Part shown: positions 1 through 7,876 of the stretch, one piece after another
Numbering within the stretch: the stretch's first letter is position 1
How the letters are laid out: each line of letters starts with the position of its first letter
Assembly: GCA_025757745.1 (NCBI GenBank)
Contig: CP107217.1
Location: forward strand, 2,108,001-2,172,000
DNA: 64,000 bases
From: Coriobacteriaceae bacterium
Lineage (GTDB): Bacteria > Actinomycetota > Coriobacteriia > Coriobacteriales > Coriobacteriaceae
Reading direction: 5' to 3'
Notes under the pieces: generated by a model
The model's database searches: none
What the model was told of the DNA's origin: nothing
Seen by the model: the letters and a program-made list of their open reading frames with translations, nothing else
Position numbers and translations under genes: made by a program

Positions 1-1092
1 TGCCTGTATGCACTAGCCCTCTCCGGTCGTACTCGAGCCGCCGTACTGCTGCCGTTCGAGTCTTTGGACAACGCCGAGCAGGCACGCGCGATTCTGTTGC
101 GCGAGGGGCTCGTCGAAAGCGTCCTATATCACCCGCTCGCCGAATCTCCGATGCACGGCATGTACGCACTTATTGTATTGTCGACGGGAAATCGCAGCGT
201 TTCATTCCGCAATGCCGCCACGCCCATGCCACGCCTTCGGTTTGCCGACGGGGCTCGCTACCCCAATCTTCCCTTGGCTTTCTCCCCTGACTGGAGCGGC
301 ATCGAGTGCGACTCACGCAAAACGGTTTCCATTGAAACCGTCGAGCTCGAAACGCGCAAGCTACTCCAACACCACGCCGCGCTCTCCAAAGGCAGGGTTG
401 GCCTGATCTCCGTAGCTCAAAACTACAGCGCAACGCTCGGCGACAGCTTTATGCGCGTGGTGCCGTTTATGCCCCGAGACAGCACCACCTCGGATGACAT
501 CGACGCTGTCGAGGTGCGCCGCATTTCATCTCAGGATTTCCGCAACGGCTATTTGCTGCCCAAGGATGTTGCGGAAGGCGCGTCGGAGCTGGATTCCGAA
601 CCTGTAAAGGTAAGTCCAGACGTGTTGGCTCGTTACGAGCTTCGTTGCGGCGATATCGTCATGCCGCGCATACTCGGTCGTTACGGCGCGTCGAACCTAC
701 TTGTGGTCGGCATCGATGATGCAAAGCAGCATCTAGTTGCCTCGCACAACACCACCGCCATTCGCCCGGCGATTCCAACGATGACCGACGAGGAGCGCAT
801 GGTGTATGCAGAGATGGTCGCGGCGTACCTCACCGACGGCCATGGGTCCATAGTTTTGCAGGTATTGTCCGACAATCAGTACAGCCACGCCATCCGCCCT
901 ACCGATCTGTTCGAGATCGAAGTCCCACCAGCACTCGACCCGCGTACGCGCGAGTATAGCGAATCCATCAATCGCTTTGCCGAGGTCGTAAGGGCCAAGA
1001 AACAAGCCGAGGCCGCTGTCGCCCAAGCCCAGCGCAACCTCGAAGCCGCAAAGAAGGCCGTTACTCAGGTGGTCGACCAGGCCTGTGAGTAG
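1..1092 (+). CDS. N-6 DNA methylase / type I specificity-like protein, 3' part
   Basis: The reading frame is open to the left edge, so the true start lies outside the window; a TTG at 64 is only an in-frame codon. The first residues (RAAVLLPFESL, then AILLREGLVESVLYHP) resemble the C-terminal end of the catalytic domain of type I N-6 adenine methylases. The middle (about residues 170-250 counted from the edge), with LPKDVAEG and a GDIVMPRILGRYG stretch, resembles the target-recognition part of HsdS-type proteins. The last 50 residues are an Ala/Gln/Lys-rich helix typical of HsdS spacer coiled coils. This suggests a single-chain methylase plus specificity protein, or a methylase-like defence protein. 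No restriction subunit lies downstream inside the window; an AbiE pair follows on the other strand. The family call is by motif only. Confidence 0.6.
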   Translation, partial: CLYALALSGRTRAAVLLPFESLDNAEQARAILLREGLVESVLYHPLAESPMHGMYALIVLSTGNRSVSFRNAATPMPRLRFADGARYPNLPLAFSPDWSGIECDSRKTVSIETVELETRKLLQHHAALSKGRVGLISVAQNYSATLGDSFMRVVPFMPRDSTTSDDIDAVEVRRISSQDFRNGYLLPKDVAEGASELDSEPVKVSPDVLARYELRCGDIVMPRILGRYGASNLLVVGIDDAKQHLVASHNTTAIRPAIPTMTDEERMVYAEMVAAYLTDGHGSIVLQVLSDNQYSHAIRPTDLFEIEVPPALDPRTREYSESINRFAEVVRAKKQAEAAVAQAQRNLEAAKKAVTQVVDQACE

Positions 1093-1165
1093 CGCATACA
1101 TAGGCAGTAGAAACGTCTTAAGCCGGCGGCAGGAACTAATCCTGCCGCCGGCTTAACTATCTAGC

Positions 1166-2056
1166 CTATTCCCATCCCGTGGTCTGAGGATTCCATTTGC
1201 GCACATTCGCCGAATGATTAAAGCACGGTGTATACAACCGATTGACGACCCCTTCTGCCCCAGCAATGTTCCCCGCGAGATCAAGTACCCCCGCCTGCCT
1301 CGCCATCTTTATGTACTGCGCAGAACCATTTTGTTTCCACCAGAGAGGCGCCACGAACTCTTCCGGCATTGCCACCTTGCGGGCAGATGCTTCTTTCTCG
1401 ACCCTCTCGACAAGCGTAGTCCCATCGACGAAGCAAGTTTTCGCGTACACCAAGATGTCGACTATATCCTTGATTCGCGAAGAGGCACGGCCCTCATGCA
1501 TCTCTACCATTGCGAGCAATTTATCTGCAAGGGCACTCTCCACTCGGCATACTCGATAGTCGCAGACTGGGAGCCCCTCAATATTCAAACGATCGATCGG
1601 CGCAAGAACCTCAGGCTCAAGTCCCCGCACTTCATCAATTACCAAGTCAATTGAAATTGGCTGCAGCTTCTTGGTTCCCATAAAGGGGGTGAACCACACC
1701 TTCGCACCACACCGATACTCATCTTCTTTTTTGATCTGCTCTGCACGATCAAAGACAAACGAAACGAAATCCTCCAGATCAATCGAAGCCGCCCGCGCCA
1801 GATCGGCAACAGCCTCTTCGAGGCTCTCCTCTTGAGCAACCAAGTCAATATCTCTTGTGACACGCGCATCGAGTGTTCGCGCCAGGACGCTTTGGCCACC
1901 CTTGAGTACAAAGCGGCCGTCATCTTCTGAAAAAACGCGACATAGGAAGCGATGAAAGTAGAAACCGACGATCGCCCGATTAGTATCCATCGGCGATTCT
2001 CTTGCGGCATCCCTAACAGCCATCTCCAGTGCGGCAGGTGTTTTGTACTTCACCAT
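1166..2056 (-). CDS. AbiEii/AbiGii-type nucleotidyltransferase toxin
   Basis: A 296-residue protein of the AbiEii family, the toxin half of type IV toxin-antitoxin abortive-infection systems. These are nucleotidyltransferases that block translation, with tRNA as the described target for relatives. The nucleotidyltransferase signature is visible: Gly53-Gly54 in LKGGQSVLA, then ARVTRDIDL with Asp69 and Asp71 as metal-binding acidic residues. A second family motif, IKDIVDILVYAK, lies in the C-terminal half. The ATG has a GGAGGA ribosome site five bases upstream, just after the antitoxin gene stop, so the two genes form a bicistron. The C-terminal 30 residues look unlike the family core. Family and pairing are clear; activity against phage is inferred. 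Confidence 0.88.
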   Translation of the reverse strand: MVKYKTPAALEMAVRDAARESPMDTNRAIVGFYFHRFLCRVFSEDDGRFVLKGGQSVLARTLDARVTRDIDLVAQEESLEEAVADLARAASIDLEDFVSFVFDRAEQIKKEDEYRCGAKVWFTPFMGTKKLQPISIDLVIDEVRGLEPEVLAPIDRLNIEGLPVCDYRVCRVESALADKLLAMVEMHEGRASSRIKDIVDILVYAKTCFVDGTTLVERVEKEASARKVAMPEEFVAPLWWKQNGSAQYIKMARQAGVLDLAGNIAGAEGVVNRLYTPCFNHSANVRKWNPQTTGWE

Positions 2057-2071
2057 GTCCTCCGTTTTTCA

Positions 2072-2695
2072 TTACTCGTTCAGCGCCGTCAACAAGGGCA
2101 TCATCAACTCGCGTCGTTTGGCGGTTTTAGAGTTCTCCTCTACAAGATCTTTCAGCCGCTGTATCTCGAGCCCTCGCCCAAGCGCGTCGTTATAGGCATC
2201 GATAATTAATGAGGGGTCCTCGCAATCGAGGCAAAGATCAACAAGCGTGCGCTCGGGTTTAGTTACCGGCAGGCCGTCGAGCCAGACGATGTCCTGCTCA
2301 GCGATCTCGCGCTTTGCAAAAGAAAGGGATTCGTTTCTCGTATTGATGCGCATGGGCGCGGTCATCCTGTAGGGGGACAGATAGAAATCGCCCATTTGCT
2401 GTAGGTTCGCCGCTGTCGTACCGCTCACGGCGATGCCATCCCACTGGCGTTTTCTCTCCCACGCGCAAAGGGAGGGATTGGTGAGTTTCCAAAAAGCGTT
2501 GAGCTCGTCAGTGTCTCGGCGCTGCGTGCCCGACATCCGGTAGGCGCCGTGGCATATCCGTTCAAGACGCCCCACGCGGCATGAGTGTGCCAGCGCATCT
2601 CGAGAGATGTCCATACGAGCCGCCTGGGCTGTGGTGAACACGCCCTCACTCTCGGAAAGCTCGCTTATCGCCGTTATGTTGCTAAAGTACTTCAT
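2072..2695 (-). CDS. AbiEi-type antitoxin, winged-helix transcriptional regulator
   Basis: A 207-residue protein with an N-terminal winged helix (ISELSESEGVFTTAQAARM, then a DALAHSCRVGRLERICHG stretch), the arrangement of AbiEi antitoxins and the related DUF4095/AbiEi_4 regulators. It ends with a C-terminal domain carrying the LPVTKPERTLVDL motif common in this family. These antitoxins neutralise AbiEii without stable binding and autorepress the operon. I chose ATG 2695 because the residues before it are low-complexity and a good promoter ends six bases before this codon. No Shine-Dalgarno sequence is present, so the mRNA is probably leaderless. The toxin gene follows after 15 bases. Confidence 0.85.
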   Translation of the reverse strand: MKYFSNITAISELSESEGVFTTAQAARMDISRDALAHSCRVGRLERICHGAYRMSGTQRRDTDELNAFWKLTNPSLCAWERKRQWDGIAVSGTTAANLQQMGDFYLSPYRMTAPMRINTRNESLSFAKREIAEQDIVWLDGLPVTKPERTLVDLCLDCEDPSLIIDAYNDALGRGLEIQRLKDLVEENSKTAKRRELMMPLLTALNE

Positions 2696-2730
2696 GTTGC
2701 AATTGTAGGATATTCTCATGCTTTTGCAAC
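2696..2730 (-). promoter_or_regulatory. abiE promoter with inverted repeat, likely leaderless start
   Basis: Reading on the minus strand, TTGCAA (-35) is followed after 16 bases by TACAAT (-10), and the ATG of the antitoxin comes six bases after the -10. Transcription should therefore begin at or next to the A of the ATG. Seven-base inverted arms GTTGCAA/TTGCAAC lie at 2724-2730 and 2696-2702, bracketing the promoter as an AbiEi operator could. Confidence 0.6.
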
Positions 2731-2815
2731 GTGATTTTGATTCCCTATGACCGGCGTGCTTTGCGTACCCCTTTTCTGCCACCACTTTGTCATCGGCCCA
2801 CCATCCCCTGCTATC

Positions 2816-2995
2816 GAGGTCTAATACTTTTCCGCGAAGTGAACGTCTGTTTTTGGACCCCTGGAGCATCCGCATTTTTCAACGGCATAAACGCAGGATT
2901 CTGGCATCAAAGCCGCAGGAAACGGCACCCGAAAAGTGTCGATGCTTCGGGGGTCCGTTTTCACTCATTCACTTCTCGGAAAAGTATTAGACCTC
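2816..2995. repeat. 180-bp palindromic intergenic element
   Basis: The outer 28 bases (2816-2843 and 2968-2995) are inverted copies with one mismatch, beginning GAGGTCTAATACTTTTCCG. The similarity continues inward imperfectly (GGACCCC...GAAGCATC). No coding frame in it looks real. The layout fits a non-autonomous palindromic or MITE-like element. The rest of the gap (2731-2815 and 2996-3105) shows nothing I can identify. Confidence 0.6.
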
Positions 2996-3105
2996 GCTGT
3001 CAGCCGTCCCAAAGATCAGACTGCACCTCCTTCACGCCACGCAAAACCTGCCTTTTCTGCCCCCGCCCGCCTCCGCGCCACCCAAAAACTCATCCACTAT
3101 TAATC

Positions 3106-3133
3106 TTGGCTCAAGAATCGCTTAATCTATAAC
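3106..3133 (+). promoter_or_regulatory. candidate promoter of the DUF4342 gene and two-component operon
   Basis: TTGGCT at 3106-3111 is followed after 16 bases by TATAAC at 3128-3133. It lies about 120 bases before the DUF4342 start codon, leaving a GC-rich leader. It is a pattern match only. Confidence 0.35.
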
Positions 3134-3251
3134 TTGCACTATAGAGTTCGACCAAGGGCGGGGCGGCGCCGCGCAGCGCAGGCCGCCGAACGCAACGCTC
3201 GCGCCCGGGCAGATCGTCCGGCGTCGCGCCCATCGAACGAAAGGACAGGTC

Positions 3252-3794
3252 ATGGACGACCTCGAAAAAGTTGAAACCATCCGCACCAAGTGCAACGTGA
3301 GCTACACCGATGCCAAGGCCGCGCTCGACGCCGCCGACGGTAACGTCTTGGATGCCATCATTTGGCTCGAGTCGCAGGGCAAGACCCAGACCACGTCGGC
3401 GCACGCCGCCACCGAGTCCGCGCCAGTCGATGAGCCCTCGGCCGAGATGGTCGCCGCGCAGGCCGCCTACGAAAAGTCGAGCGAAAAGACCGACTTCTCC
3501 AAGAAGATGGACAGCGTGTGGGAGTACCTCAAAAAGCTCTTCCGCCTGAGCCTGGACACCAAGTTTATCGCCACGCGCCGCGATGCGATCATCCTCAACA
3601 TCCCCATCCTGATCCCCATCGTCGCGCTGTTTGCTTGGGGCGCCACGATATGGCTGATGCTGATTGGCCTGTTCTTTGGCATGCGCTACCGCATCGACAG
3701 CGACGGCGACGTGCCCGGCAGCATCAACAACCTTATGAATCACGCTGCCGATGCCGCGGACGACATCAAACAAAATCTGAACGACGACAAGTAA
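3252..3794 (+). CDS. DUF4342-like membrane protein with UBA-like N-terminus
   Basis: A 180-residue protein. Residues 1-45 (DDLEKVETIRTKCNVSYTDA, ending with AIIWLESQGK) match the ubiquitin-associated/EF-Ts-like helical fold that starts DUF4342 proteins. A polar linker follows, then a basic patch and a long hydrophobic stretch (about 117-145, IILNIPILIPIVALFAWG and onwards) that should make one or two membrane spans. The C-terminus is acidic and polar. Its biochemical role is unknown. It sits 18 bases before the response regulator gene and probably shares its transcript, so it may belong to the same envelope-stress unit; that link is inference. Confidence 0.75.
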   Translation: MDDLEKVETIRTKCNVSYTDAKAALDAADGNVLDAIIWLESQGKTQTTSAHAATESAPVDEPSAEMVAAQAAYEKSSEKTDFSKKMDSVWEYLKKLFRLSLDTKFIATRRDAIILNIPILIPIVALFAWGATIWLMLIGLFFGMRYRIDSDGDVPGSINNLMNHAADAADDIKQNLNDDK

Positions 3795-3812
3795 TCGCAG
3801 ACGGGGGCACGC

Positions 3813-4598
3813 ATGGCACGGATCCTGATCGTAGAGGACGAGGAGAAAATCGCCCGCTTTGTGACGCTCGAACTGGAGCACGAGGGCTACCAGGTGGAGC
3901 ACGCCGCCGACGGCCGCACCGCCGTGGATCTGGCGCTGGAGCGCGACTACGATCTAATTCTGCTCGATGTGCTACTGCCGCAGCTCAACGGCATGGAGGT
4001 CCTGCGGCGTGTCCGCAAGCACAAGGACGTGCCGGTGATCATGGTCACCGCGCGCGATGCCGTGATGGATAAGGTTGCCGGGCTCGATGCCGGCGCCGAC
4101 GATTACCTGACCAAGCCGTTTGCGATCGAGGAGCTGTTCGCACGGATCCGCGTGGCGCTGAAGCGCTCAGAGGCCGCGCGGACGGCTTCGGGCGTTGGCG
4201 GCGCCGGCGCCGGGGCTGGCGTAGCGAGCGGCACGGCCGCCGGTATCGCCACAATGTCCCCGGCAACCGACACGGCCCAGACCGCTGCCGCGCCCTCCCC
4301 CGCCGCGCTTACCGTTGACTCGGTTGCGCTCGACCCCAACCGCCGCGAAGTCACGGTCGGCGGCTCGCCCATCGCACTCACGGCTCGCGAGTTCGACGTC
4401 CTCGCCCTGCTTATGGCGCATGCCGGCACCGTGCTCACGCGCGAGCGCATCGCGCACGAAGCACTGGGCTACGAATACGTGGGCGACACCAACAACGTCG
4501 ACGTGCACATTGCGCACCTGCGCGCCAAGATCGAAGACGCCGGCAGCGCCCGCATCATCCAGACCGTGCGCGGGGTGGGCTATGTCTGCCGCGCGTAA
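3813..4598 (+). CDS. OmpR/PhoB-family response regulator
   Basis: A 261-residue response regulator. The N-terminal receiver domain (1-120) has the acidic pair in VEDEEKIARF, phospho-acceptor Asp52 in LILLDVLLP, the MVTARD threonine region and the KPF lysine. The C-terminal winged helix (about 165-261) has the AREFDVLALL helix and the typical end IIQTVRGVGYVCR. The two are joined by an unusually long Ala/Gly/Thr-rich linker of about 45 residues (SGVGGAGAGAGVASGTAAG). The gene overlaps the kinase gene that follows by 17 bases, so the pair is translationally coupled. The signal and target genes cannot be read from the sequence. Confidence 0.93.
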   Translation: MARILIVEDEEKIARFVTLELEHEGYQVEHAADGRTAVDLALERDYDLILLDVLLPQLNGMEVLRRVRKHKDVPVIMVTARDAVMDKVAGLDAGADDYLTKPFAIEELFARIRVALKRSEAARTASGVGGAGAGAGVASGTAAGIATMSPATDTAQTAAAPSPAALTVDSVALDPNRREVTVGGSPIALTAREFDVLALLMAHAGTVLTRERIAHEALGYEYVGDTNNVDVHIAHLRAKIEDAGSARIIQTVRGVGYVCRA

Positions 4599-5877
4599 CA
4601 CCGAGGCCAAGCGCGTCACCTCCATCGCCCGCGCCATCAACTGGGGCTATATGTGGCGCCGCTTGATGAGCTACGTCTGGCTCGATCTGTTGCTGATGGT
4701 GATTGCGGCGGCGATCCTCGTCTATGGATACAACCAGACGCTGCCCGACGGCGCGTTTACCGCAGGATGGATCCCCAACGCCACCGTTCGCGGCATGTCG
4801 CTGACGCCCGCACGCGGCTGGGACCTGACAACGCTCACCTATACCGTCGAATTTGCGCGCATCACCAAGACTTTCCCCCTCGCACAGGACCTCGTCGCAC
4901 TATGGCCTCTCTACCTTGTCGTTGTGGGTTGGCAGGTCATCACCGTGCTCAACATGCTCGGCGGCGCCCGCCGCGTGCGCCGCACCATGGCACCGCTCAA
5001 CGACTTGGCCTTGCGTGTGGATGAGCTCGGCCGCATGCAACTCGCCGGCGGCAAGATGGAAACGCTTGAGCAGGCCATCGAGCGCGCAAGCGTCGACTCG
5101 CCGAGCGTCACCACCGGCGACGCCGACCTGGCAAGCATCGAGGTCGCGCTCAACCGCCTGCTGCGCCAGATGCAAGAGGCCAAGCTGCAGCAGATGCGCT
5201 TTGTCAACGACGCAAGCCACGAGCTGCGCACGCCCATCGCGGTGATTCAGGGCTACGTAAACATGCTCGACCGCTGGGGCAAAGACGACCCGGCCGTGCT
5301 GGCAGAATCCATCGCGTCCCTTAAGGCCGAAAGCGAGCACATGCAGGAGCTCGTGGAGCAGCTGCTGTTTTTGGCGCGCGGCGATGCCGGGCGCACGGTC
5401 CTGCGGCGTGCGCATACCAACCTGGCCGCACTGGTCGGCGTGGTATGCGAGGAATCGCAGATGATCGATACCGAGCACACGTATCGACTGGCCTTTGACG
5501 CTGCGCTTGTCAGCGACCCGCGCTGCGACGCGCCCGTCGACGTGGCGCTCGTGAAGCAGGCCCTGCGCGTAATCGTGCAGAATGCCGCCAAGTATTCGGA
5601 CGCGGGCACGCCCATCACGTTTGGCGTGGCACCGGATGCGGGCGCGGGCACGATCGACATAAACGTTGAGGACGAGGGCATCGGCATGAACCAGGAATCC
5701 GCAGCCCACGCGTTCGAGCGGTTCTACCGCGCCGACAACGCGCGCGATGCCGGCGCGCAGGGCTCGGGTCTGGGGCTTGCCATTGCCAAGTGGATCGTCG
5801 ATAGCCATGGCGGTGTCATTGGCGTGACCTCGGTCGAGGGTGTCGGCAGCCGCTTTACGATTCGCCTGCCACGGTAG
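4582..5877 (+). CDS. sensor histidine kinase, partner of the upstream regulator
   Basis: A 431-residue membrane histidine kinase. The start chosen is ATG 4582, overlapping the regulator gene; an internal ATG at 4651 is possible. Two membrane segments (about 30-50 and 110-135) enclose a short extracytoplasmic loop. A HAMP-like linker leads to the HisKA motif NDASHELRTPIAVIQG with phospho-acceptor His213. The ATPase domain shows the N box (QNAAKYSD), the G1 box (DEGIGMN) and the G2 box (GSGLGLAIAK). It is a complete class I kinase. A strong terminator closes the operon 21 bases after the stop. The ligand is not evident. Confidence 0.92.
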   Translation: MSAARNTEAKRVTSIARAINWGYMWRRLMSYVWLDLLLMVIAAAILVYGYNQTLPDGAFTAGWIPNATVRGMSLTPARGWDLTTLTYTVEFARITKTFPLAQDLVALWPLYLVVVGWQVITVLNMLGGARRVRRTMAPLNDLALRVDELGRMQLAGGKMETLEQAIERASVDSPSVTTGDADLASIEVALNRLLRQMQEAKLQQMRFVNDASHELRTPIAVIQGYVNMLDRWGKDDPAVLAESIASLKAESEHMQELVEQLLFLARGDAGRTVLRRAHTNLAALVGVVCEESQMIDTEHTYRLAFDAALVSDPRCDAPVDVALVKQALRVIVQNAAKYSDAGTPITFGVAPDAGAGTIDINVEDEGIGMNQESAAHAFERFYRADNARDAGAQGSGLGLAIAKWIVDSHGGVIGVTSVEGVGSRFTIRLPR

Positions 5878-5897
5878 GGATGCCCCTCGGCATAAAT

Positions 5898-5933
5898 AAA
5901 GGGATAGGGCCACGCGGCTCTATCCCTTTTTGC
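5898..5933. terminator. bidirectional intrinsic terminator
   Basis: The stem GGGATAGGGCC/GGCTCTATCCC is flanked by A-rich and T-rich tracts on both sides. It serves the kinase operon on the plus strand and the VOC/IIB operon on the minus strand, which converge here. Confidence 0.85.
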
Positions 5934-5953
5934 TAGCTATAGCAGCTTGTGCG

Positions 5954-6328
5954 CTAGTCGCGGCACAGGTGCACGGCGAAGCCGGCGAACTCGCGCTTAA
6001 AGTACACGAGCTTGGTGCTACCGTCGGGCAGCAGCGCGCGCGACTCCTCGTTGACCTCGAGCCCGCGCTCGGCAAACCACTTCTCGGCCGTATCAATGTC
6101 GTTGACGGCAAAGCCGATGTGGCCCTTGGTGCCACGACCATTCTGCTTCATGACCTCGACCAGCGAATCGTTAAAGTACGAAACCGGGGTCTCGATAACG
6201 GGCAGACCCATCGTCGTCGAGAACAGCTCCGCGATCTCCAGGGCATCGACCGGGTCGGTGGCGTTGATGCCCACGTGAGCGACGCGCATGCCAAAGAGCT
6301 CGACCGGGTTGGCGTTCTGCTCACTCAT
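5954..6328 (-). CDS. VOC-family (glyoxalase/dioxygenase superfamily) protein
   Basis: A 124-residue single-chain VOC protein. The motifs are RVAHVGINATDPV near the N-terminus, GHIGFAVNDIDTAEKWF in the middle and KLVYFKREFAGFAVHLCR at the end, giving His, His and Glu/Gln positions typical of the metal site. The ATG at 6328 is the first sensible start; the frame upstream is not coding-like. It is co-transcribed with the preceding PTS IIB gene (11-base gap), so it may act on a sugar-acid derivative brought in by that system. The substrate is unknown. Confidence 0.75.
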   Translation of the reverse strand: MSEQNANPVELFGMRVAHVGINATDPVDALEIAELFSTTMGLPVIETPVSYFNDSLVEVMKQNGRGTKGHIGFAVNDIDTAEKWFAERGLEVNEESRALLPDGSTKLVYFKREFAGFAVHLCRD

Positions 6329-6339
6329 ACAGTCAGCGC

Positions 6340-6627
6340 CTACTGAGCCATAACGTCGAGGACGGCCTTCTCGGCAGCGACGCGGTTCATGCCGGTCATG
6401 AAGGGCACGCCGCTCACGTACGGGCAGGTGAGGCCCTCGGGGGCAACGGTGGTGGCGATCAGCAGGTCGGCGCCCTCGTCGCAAACGTCCTTGGCCTCGG
6501 AGATGGCGCACTGCACGATCTCGTACTTGTCGGCGTAACCGTTGGCGTCGAGCATGGTGGCGACCTTCTGGGCAACGAGCGTGGAAGTAGCAGCGCCAGC
6601 ACCGCAAGCCAAAACAATCTTCTTCAT
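6340..6627 (-). CDS. PTS system galactitol-type EIIB component
   Basis: A 95-residue protein that starts MKKIVLACGAGAATSTLVA. Cys8 in the P-loop-like CGAGAATST is the expected phosphocysteine of GatB/SgcB-like EIIB proteins. The length matches a free EIIB domain. A GGGAGA ribosome site lies upstream. No EIIC or EIIA for it is present nearby; only the VOC gene follows. It must either work with a permease encoded elsewhere or be a remnant of a larger locus. Confidence 0.82.
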   Translation of the reverse strand: MKKIVLACGAGAATSTLVAQKVATMLDANGYADKYEIVQCAISEAKDVCDEGADLLIATTVAPEGLTCPYVSGVPFMTGMNRVAAEKAVLDVMAQ

Positions 6628-6790
6628 AGGTAATGTCTCCCTTCATGGTTTACTTTAGGTAAGTGTACCGCAGCGAGCGATGGCACTCGGCCTCGATGAG
6701 CTTTTATGCCAGTTTGCTTGCGCGCTGCGTATAATACATCTAGTACGTGTTGTCATACCGCTCGCTTTATGAGCGACTAAGGACCCCAAT

Positions 6791-7414
6791 ATGCCCGATT
6801 CCCGCACCCTCTGGACCGCCGTCGTCATTATTTGCATCGCCGTGTCGGTATTCTTTAGCGTCAAAAAACGCACCACGTTTAAGCGCCTGCAGCAGCTTAT
6901 GGCTGCGAAGCAGTGGGACGAGTTCGATCGTTTGCTCGATGGCAAACTCACCAGCATGCTGTACCCGCGCTATAACCGCGACTACCTGCGCCTGAACTCC
7001 TATCTGCTGCGCGAGGACCACAAGCGTGCCGACGAGATGTTCGATTTGCTGCTGGGGCTCAACCTGCCCAAAATGCAGCGCGTCGACCTGGTGATTAAGG
7101 CCTTTAACTACTACGTTGGCCAGGAGGACCGCAAAAAGTCCAAGGAGCTGCTGCACGAGATCAAAGGCTTTGAGGGCGGCCAGGCCGAGGCAGTCGCACA
7201 CGAATGCCAACTGATGTACGACACGATGATCCTCAAGCGCCACAACGACATTCCCGAGCTGGAGCGCATGCTCAAGGAGGCCGGTGACGACAAGGTCAAG
7301 AGCTGCCGCCTGGAATACCTGCTGGCCCTGCAGTACAAGAACAAGGGCGACGAAGCCAAGTTTGCCGAGTACTTGGAAAAGTCAGGCCGGCACTCAATGG
7401 CCGTCAACGCGTAA
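6791..7414 (+). CDS. membrane-anchored hypothetical protein with TPR-like helices
   Basis: A 207-residue protein. Residues 7-24 (LWTAVVIICIAVSVFFSV) form a single N-terminal membrane span followed by a basic KKRTTFKR stop-transfer segment. The remainder is all-helical and charged, with repeated helix pairs (for example LRLNSYLLREDHKRADEMF and LLALQYKNKGDEAKFAEYL) that look like degenerate TPR units facing the cytoplasm. I do not recognise a named family. A TATAAT at 6730-6735 could be its -10 box, though no good -35 accompanies it. It precedes tRNA-Leu by 31 bases. Confidence 0.7.
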   Translation: MPDSRTLWTAVVIICIAVSVFFSVKKRTTFKRLQQLMAAKQWDEFDRLLDGKLTSMLYPRYNRDYLRLNSYLLREDHKRADEMFDLLLGLNLPKMQRVDLVIKAFNYYVGQEDRKKSKELLHEIKGFEGGQAEAVAHECQLMYDTMILKRHNDIPELERMLKEAGDDKVKSCRLEYLLALQYKNKGDEAKFAEYLEKSGRHSMAVNA

Positions 7415-7445
7415 CGGGCGGCTTGTGCTAGACTTCTAGTCTCAC

Positions 7446-7530
7446 GGGGGCGTGGCGGAATTGGCATACGCAGGAGACTTAAAATCTCTCGCCGCAAGGA
7501 TTGTGGGTTCGAGTCCCACCGCCCCTACCA
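7446..7530 (+). tRNA. tRNA-Leu (anticodon UAA)
   Basis: An 85-base class II tRNA with acceptor stem GGGGGCG paired to CGCCCCT, anticodon stem GGAGA/TCTCT with loop CTTAAAA (anticodon TAA), a variable arm, T arm GTGGG-TTCGAGT-CCCAC, and an encoded CCA. Confidence 0.95.
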
Positions 7531-7541
7531 TGTGATTGCTT

Positions 7542-7581
7542 ACGAGCCCGTGTCCCGTTGGGATGCGGGCTCGTTTCTTTT
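7542..7581 (+). terminator. terminator after tRNA-Leu
   Basis: The stem ACGAGCCCG/CGGGCTCGT is followed by TTTCTTTT, eleven bases after the tRNA CCA. Confidence 0.8.
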
Positions 7582-7709
7582 GGACGCCGGCGGGACTCGA
7601 ACCCGCGAGGGGGCGAGCACCAGGCGGACGCGCAGCGTCCGCAGCGAGCCGACGAGGGCGCCGGCAGGCGGCCGAAGCCGGTGCGGATTTGCGCAGCAAA
7701 TACGCGGAC

Positions 7710-7798
7710 GTCCCACCGCCCCTACCATATGGAGCTTTCGAGCCCGTGTCCCCAAGGGATGCGGGCTTGTTTCTTTTAGATGCCGGTGGGACTCTAAG
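7710..7798 (+). repeat. duplicate of the tRNA-Leu 3' end plus terminator
   Basis: Bases 7710-7727 repeat the last 18 bases of tRNA-Leu, including CCA. They are followed by a diverged copy of its terminator (GAGCCCGTGTCCC, GATGCGGGCTTGTTTC) and of the next 20 bases. The first copy is at 7513-7600, and the copies are 197 bases apart. The DNA between them is GC-rich and has no gene. This resembles an attachment-site duplication or a tandem duplication. Bases 7799-7876 hold only a weak imperfect hairpin. Confidence 0.65.
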
Positions 7799-7876
7799 CT
7801 GCGGTGGAATAGATCCTGTTTATACCGTTTATCAGCTTATTTAGGAACTATTTCACCGCAACTCAGAGGAAGACGG

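Noticed and set aside
6328..6646. N-terminal extension of the VOC protein to 230 residues
   Set aside because: The extension overlaps the EIIB gene in another frame and is Arg/His-rich, unlike any domain.
7442..7699. Small proteins with GLEPT/RDSNP-like ends at the tRNA genes
   Set aside because: These are the usual spurious translations of tRNA antisense strands.
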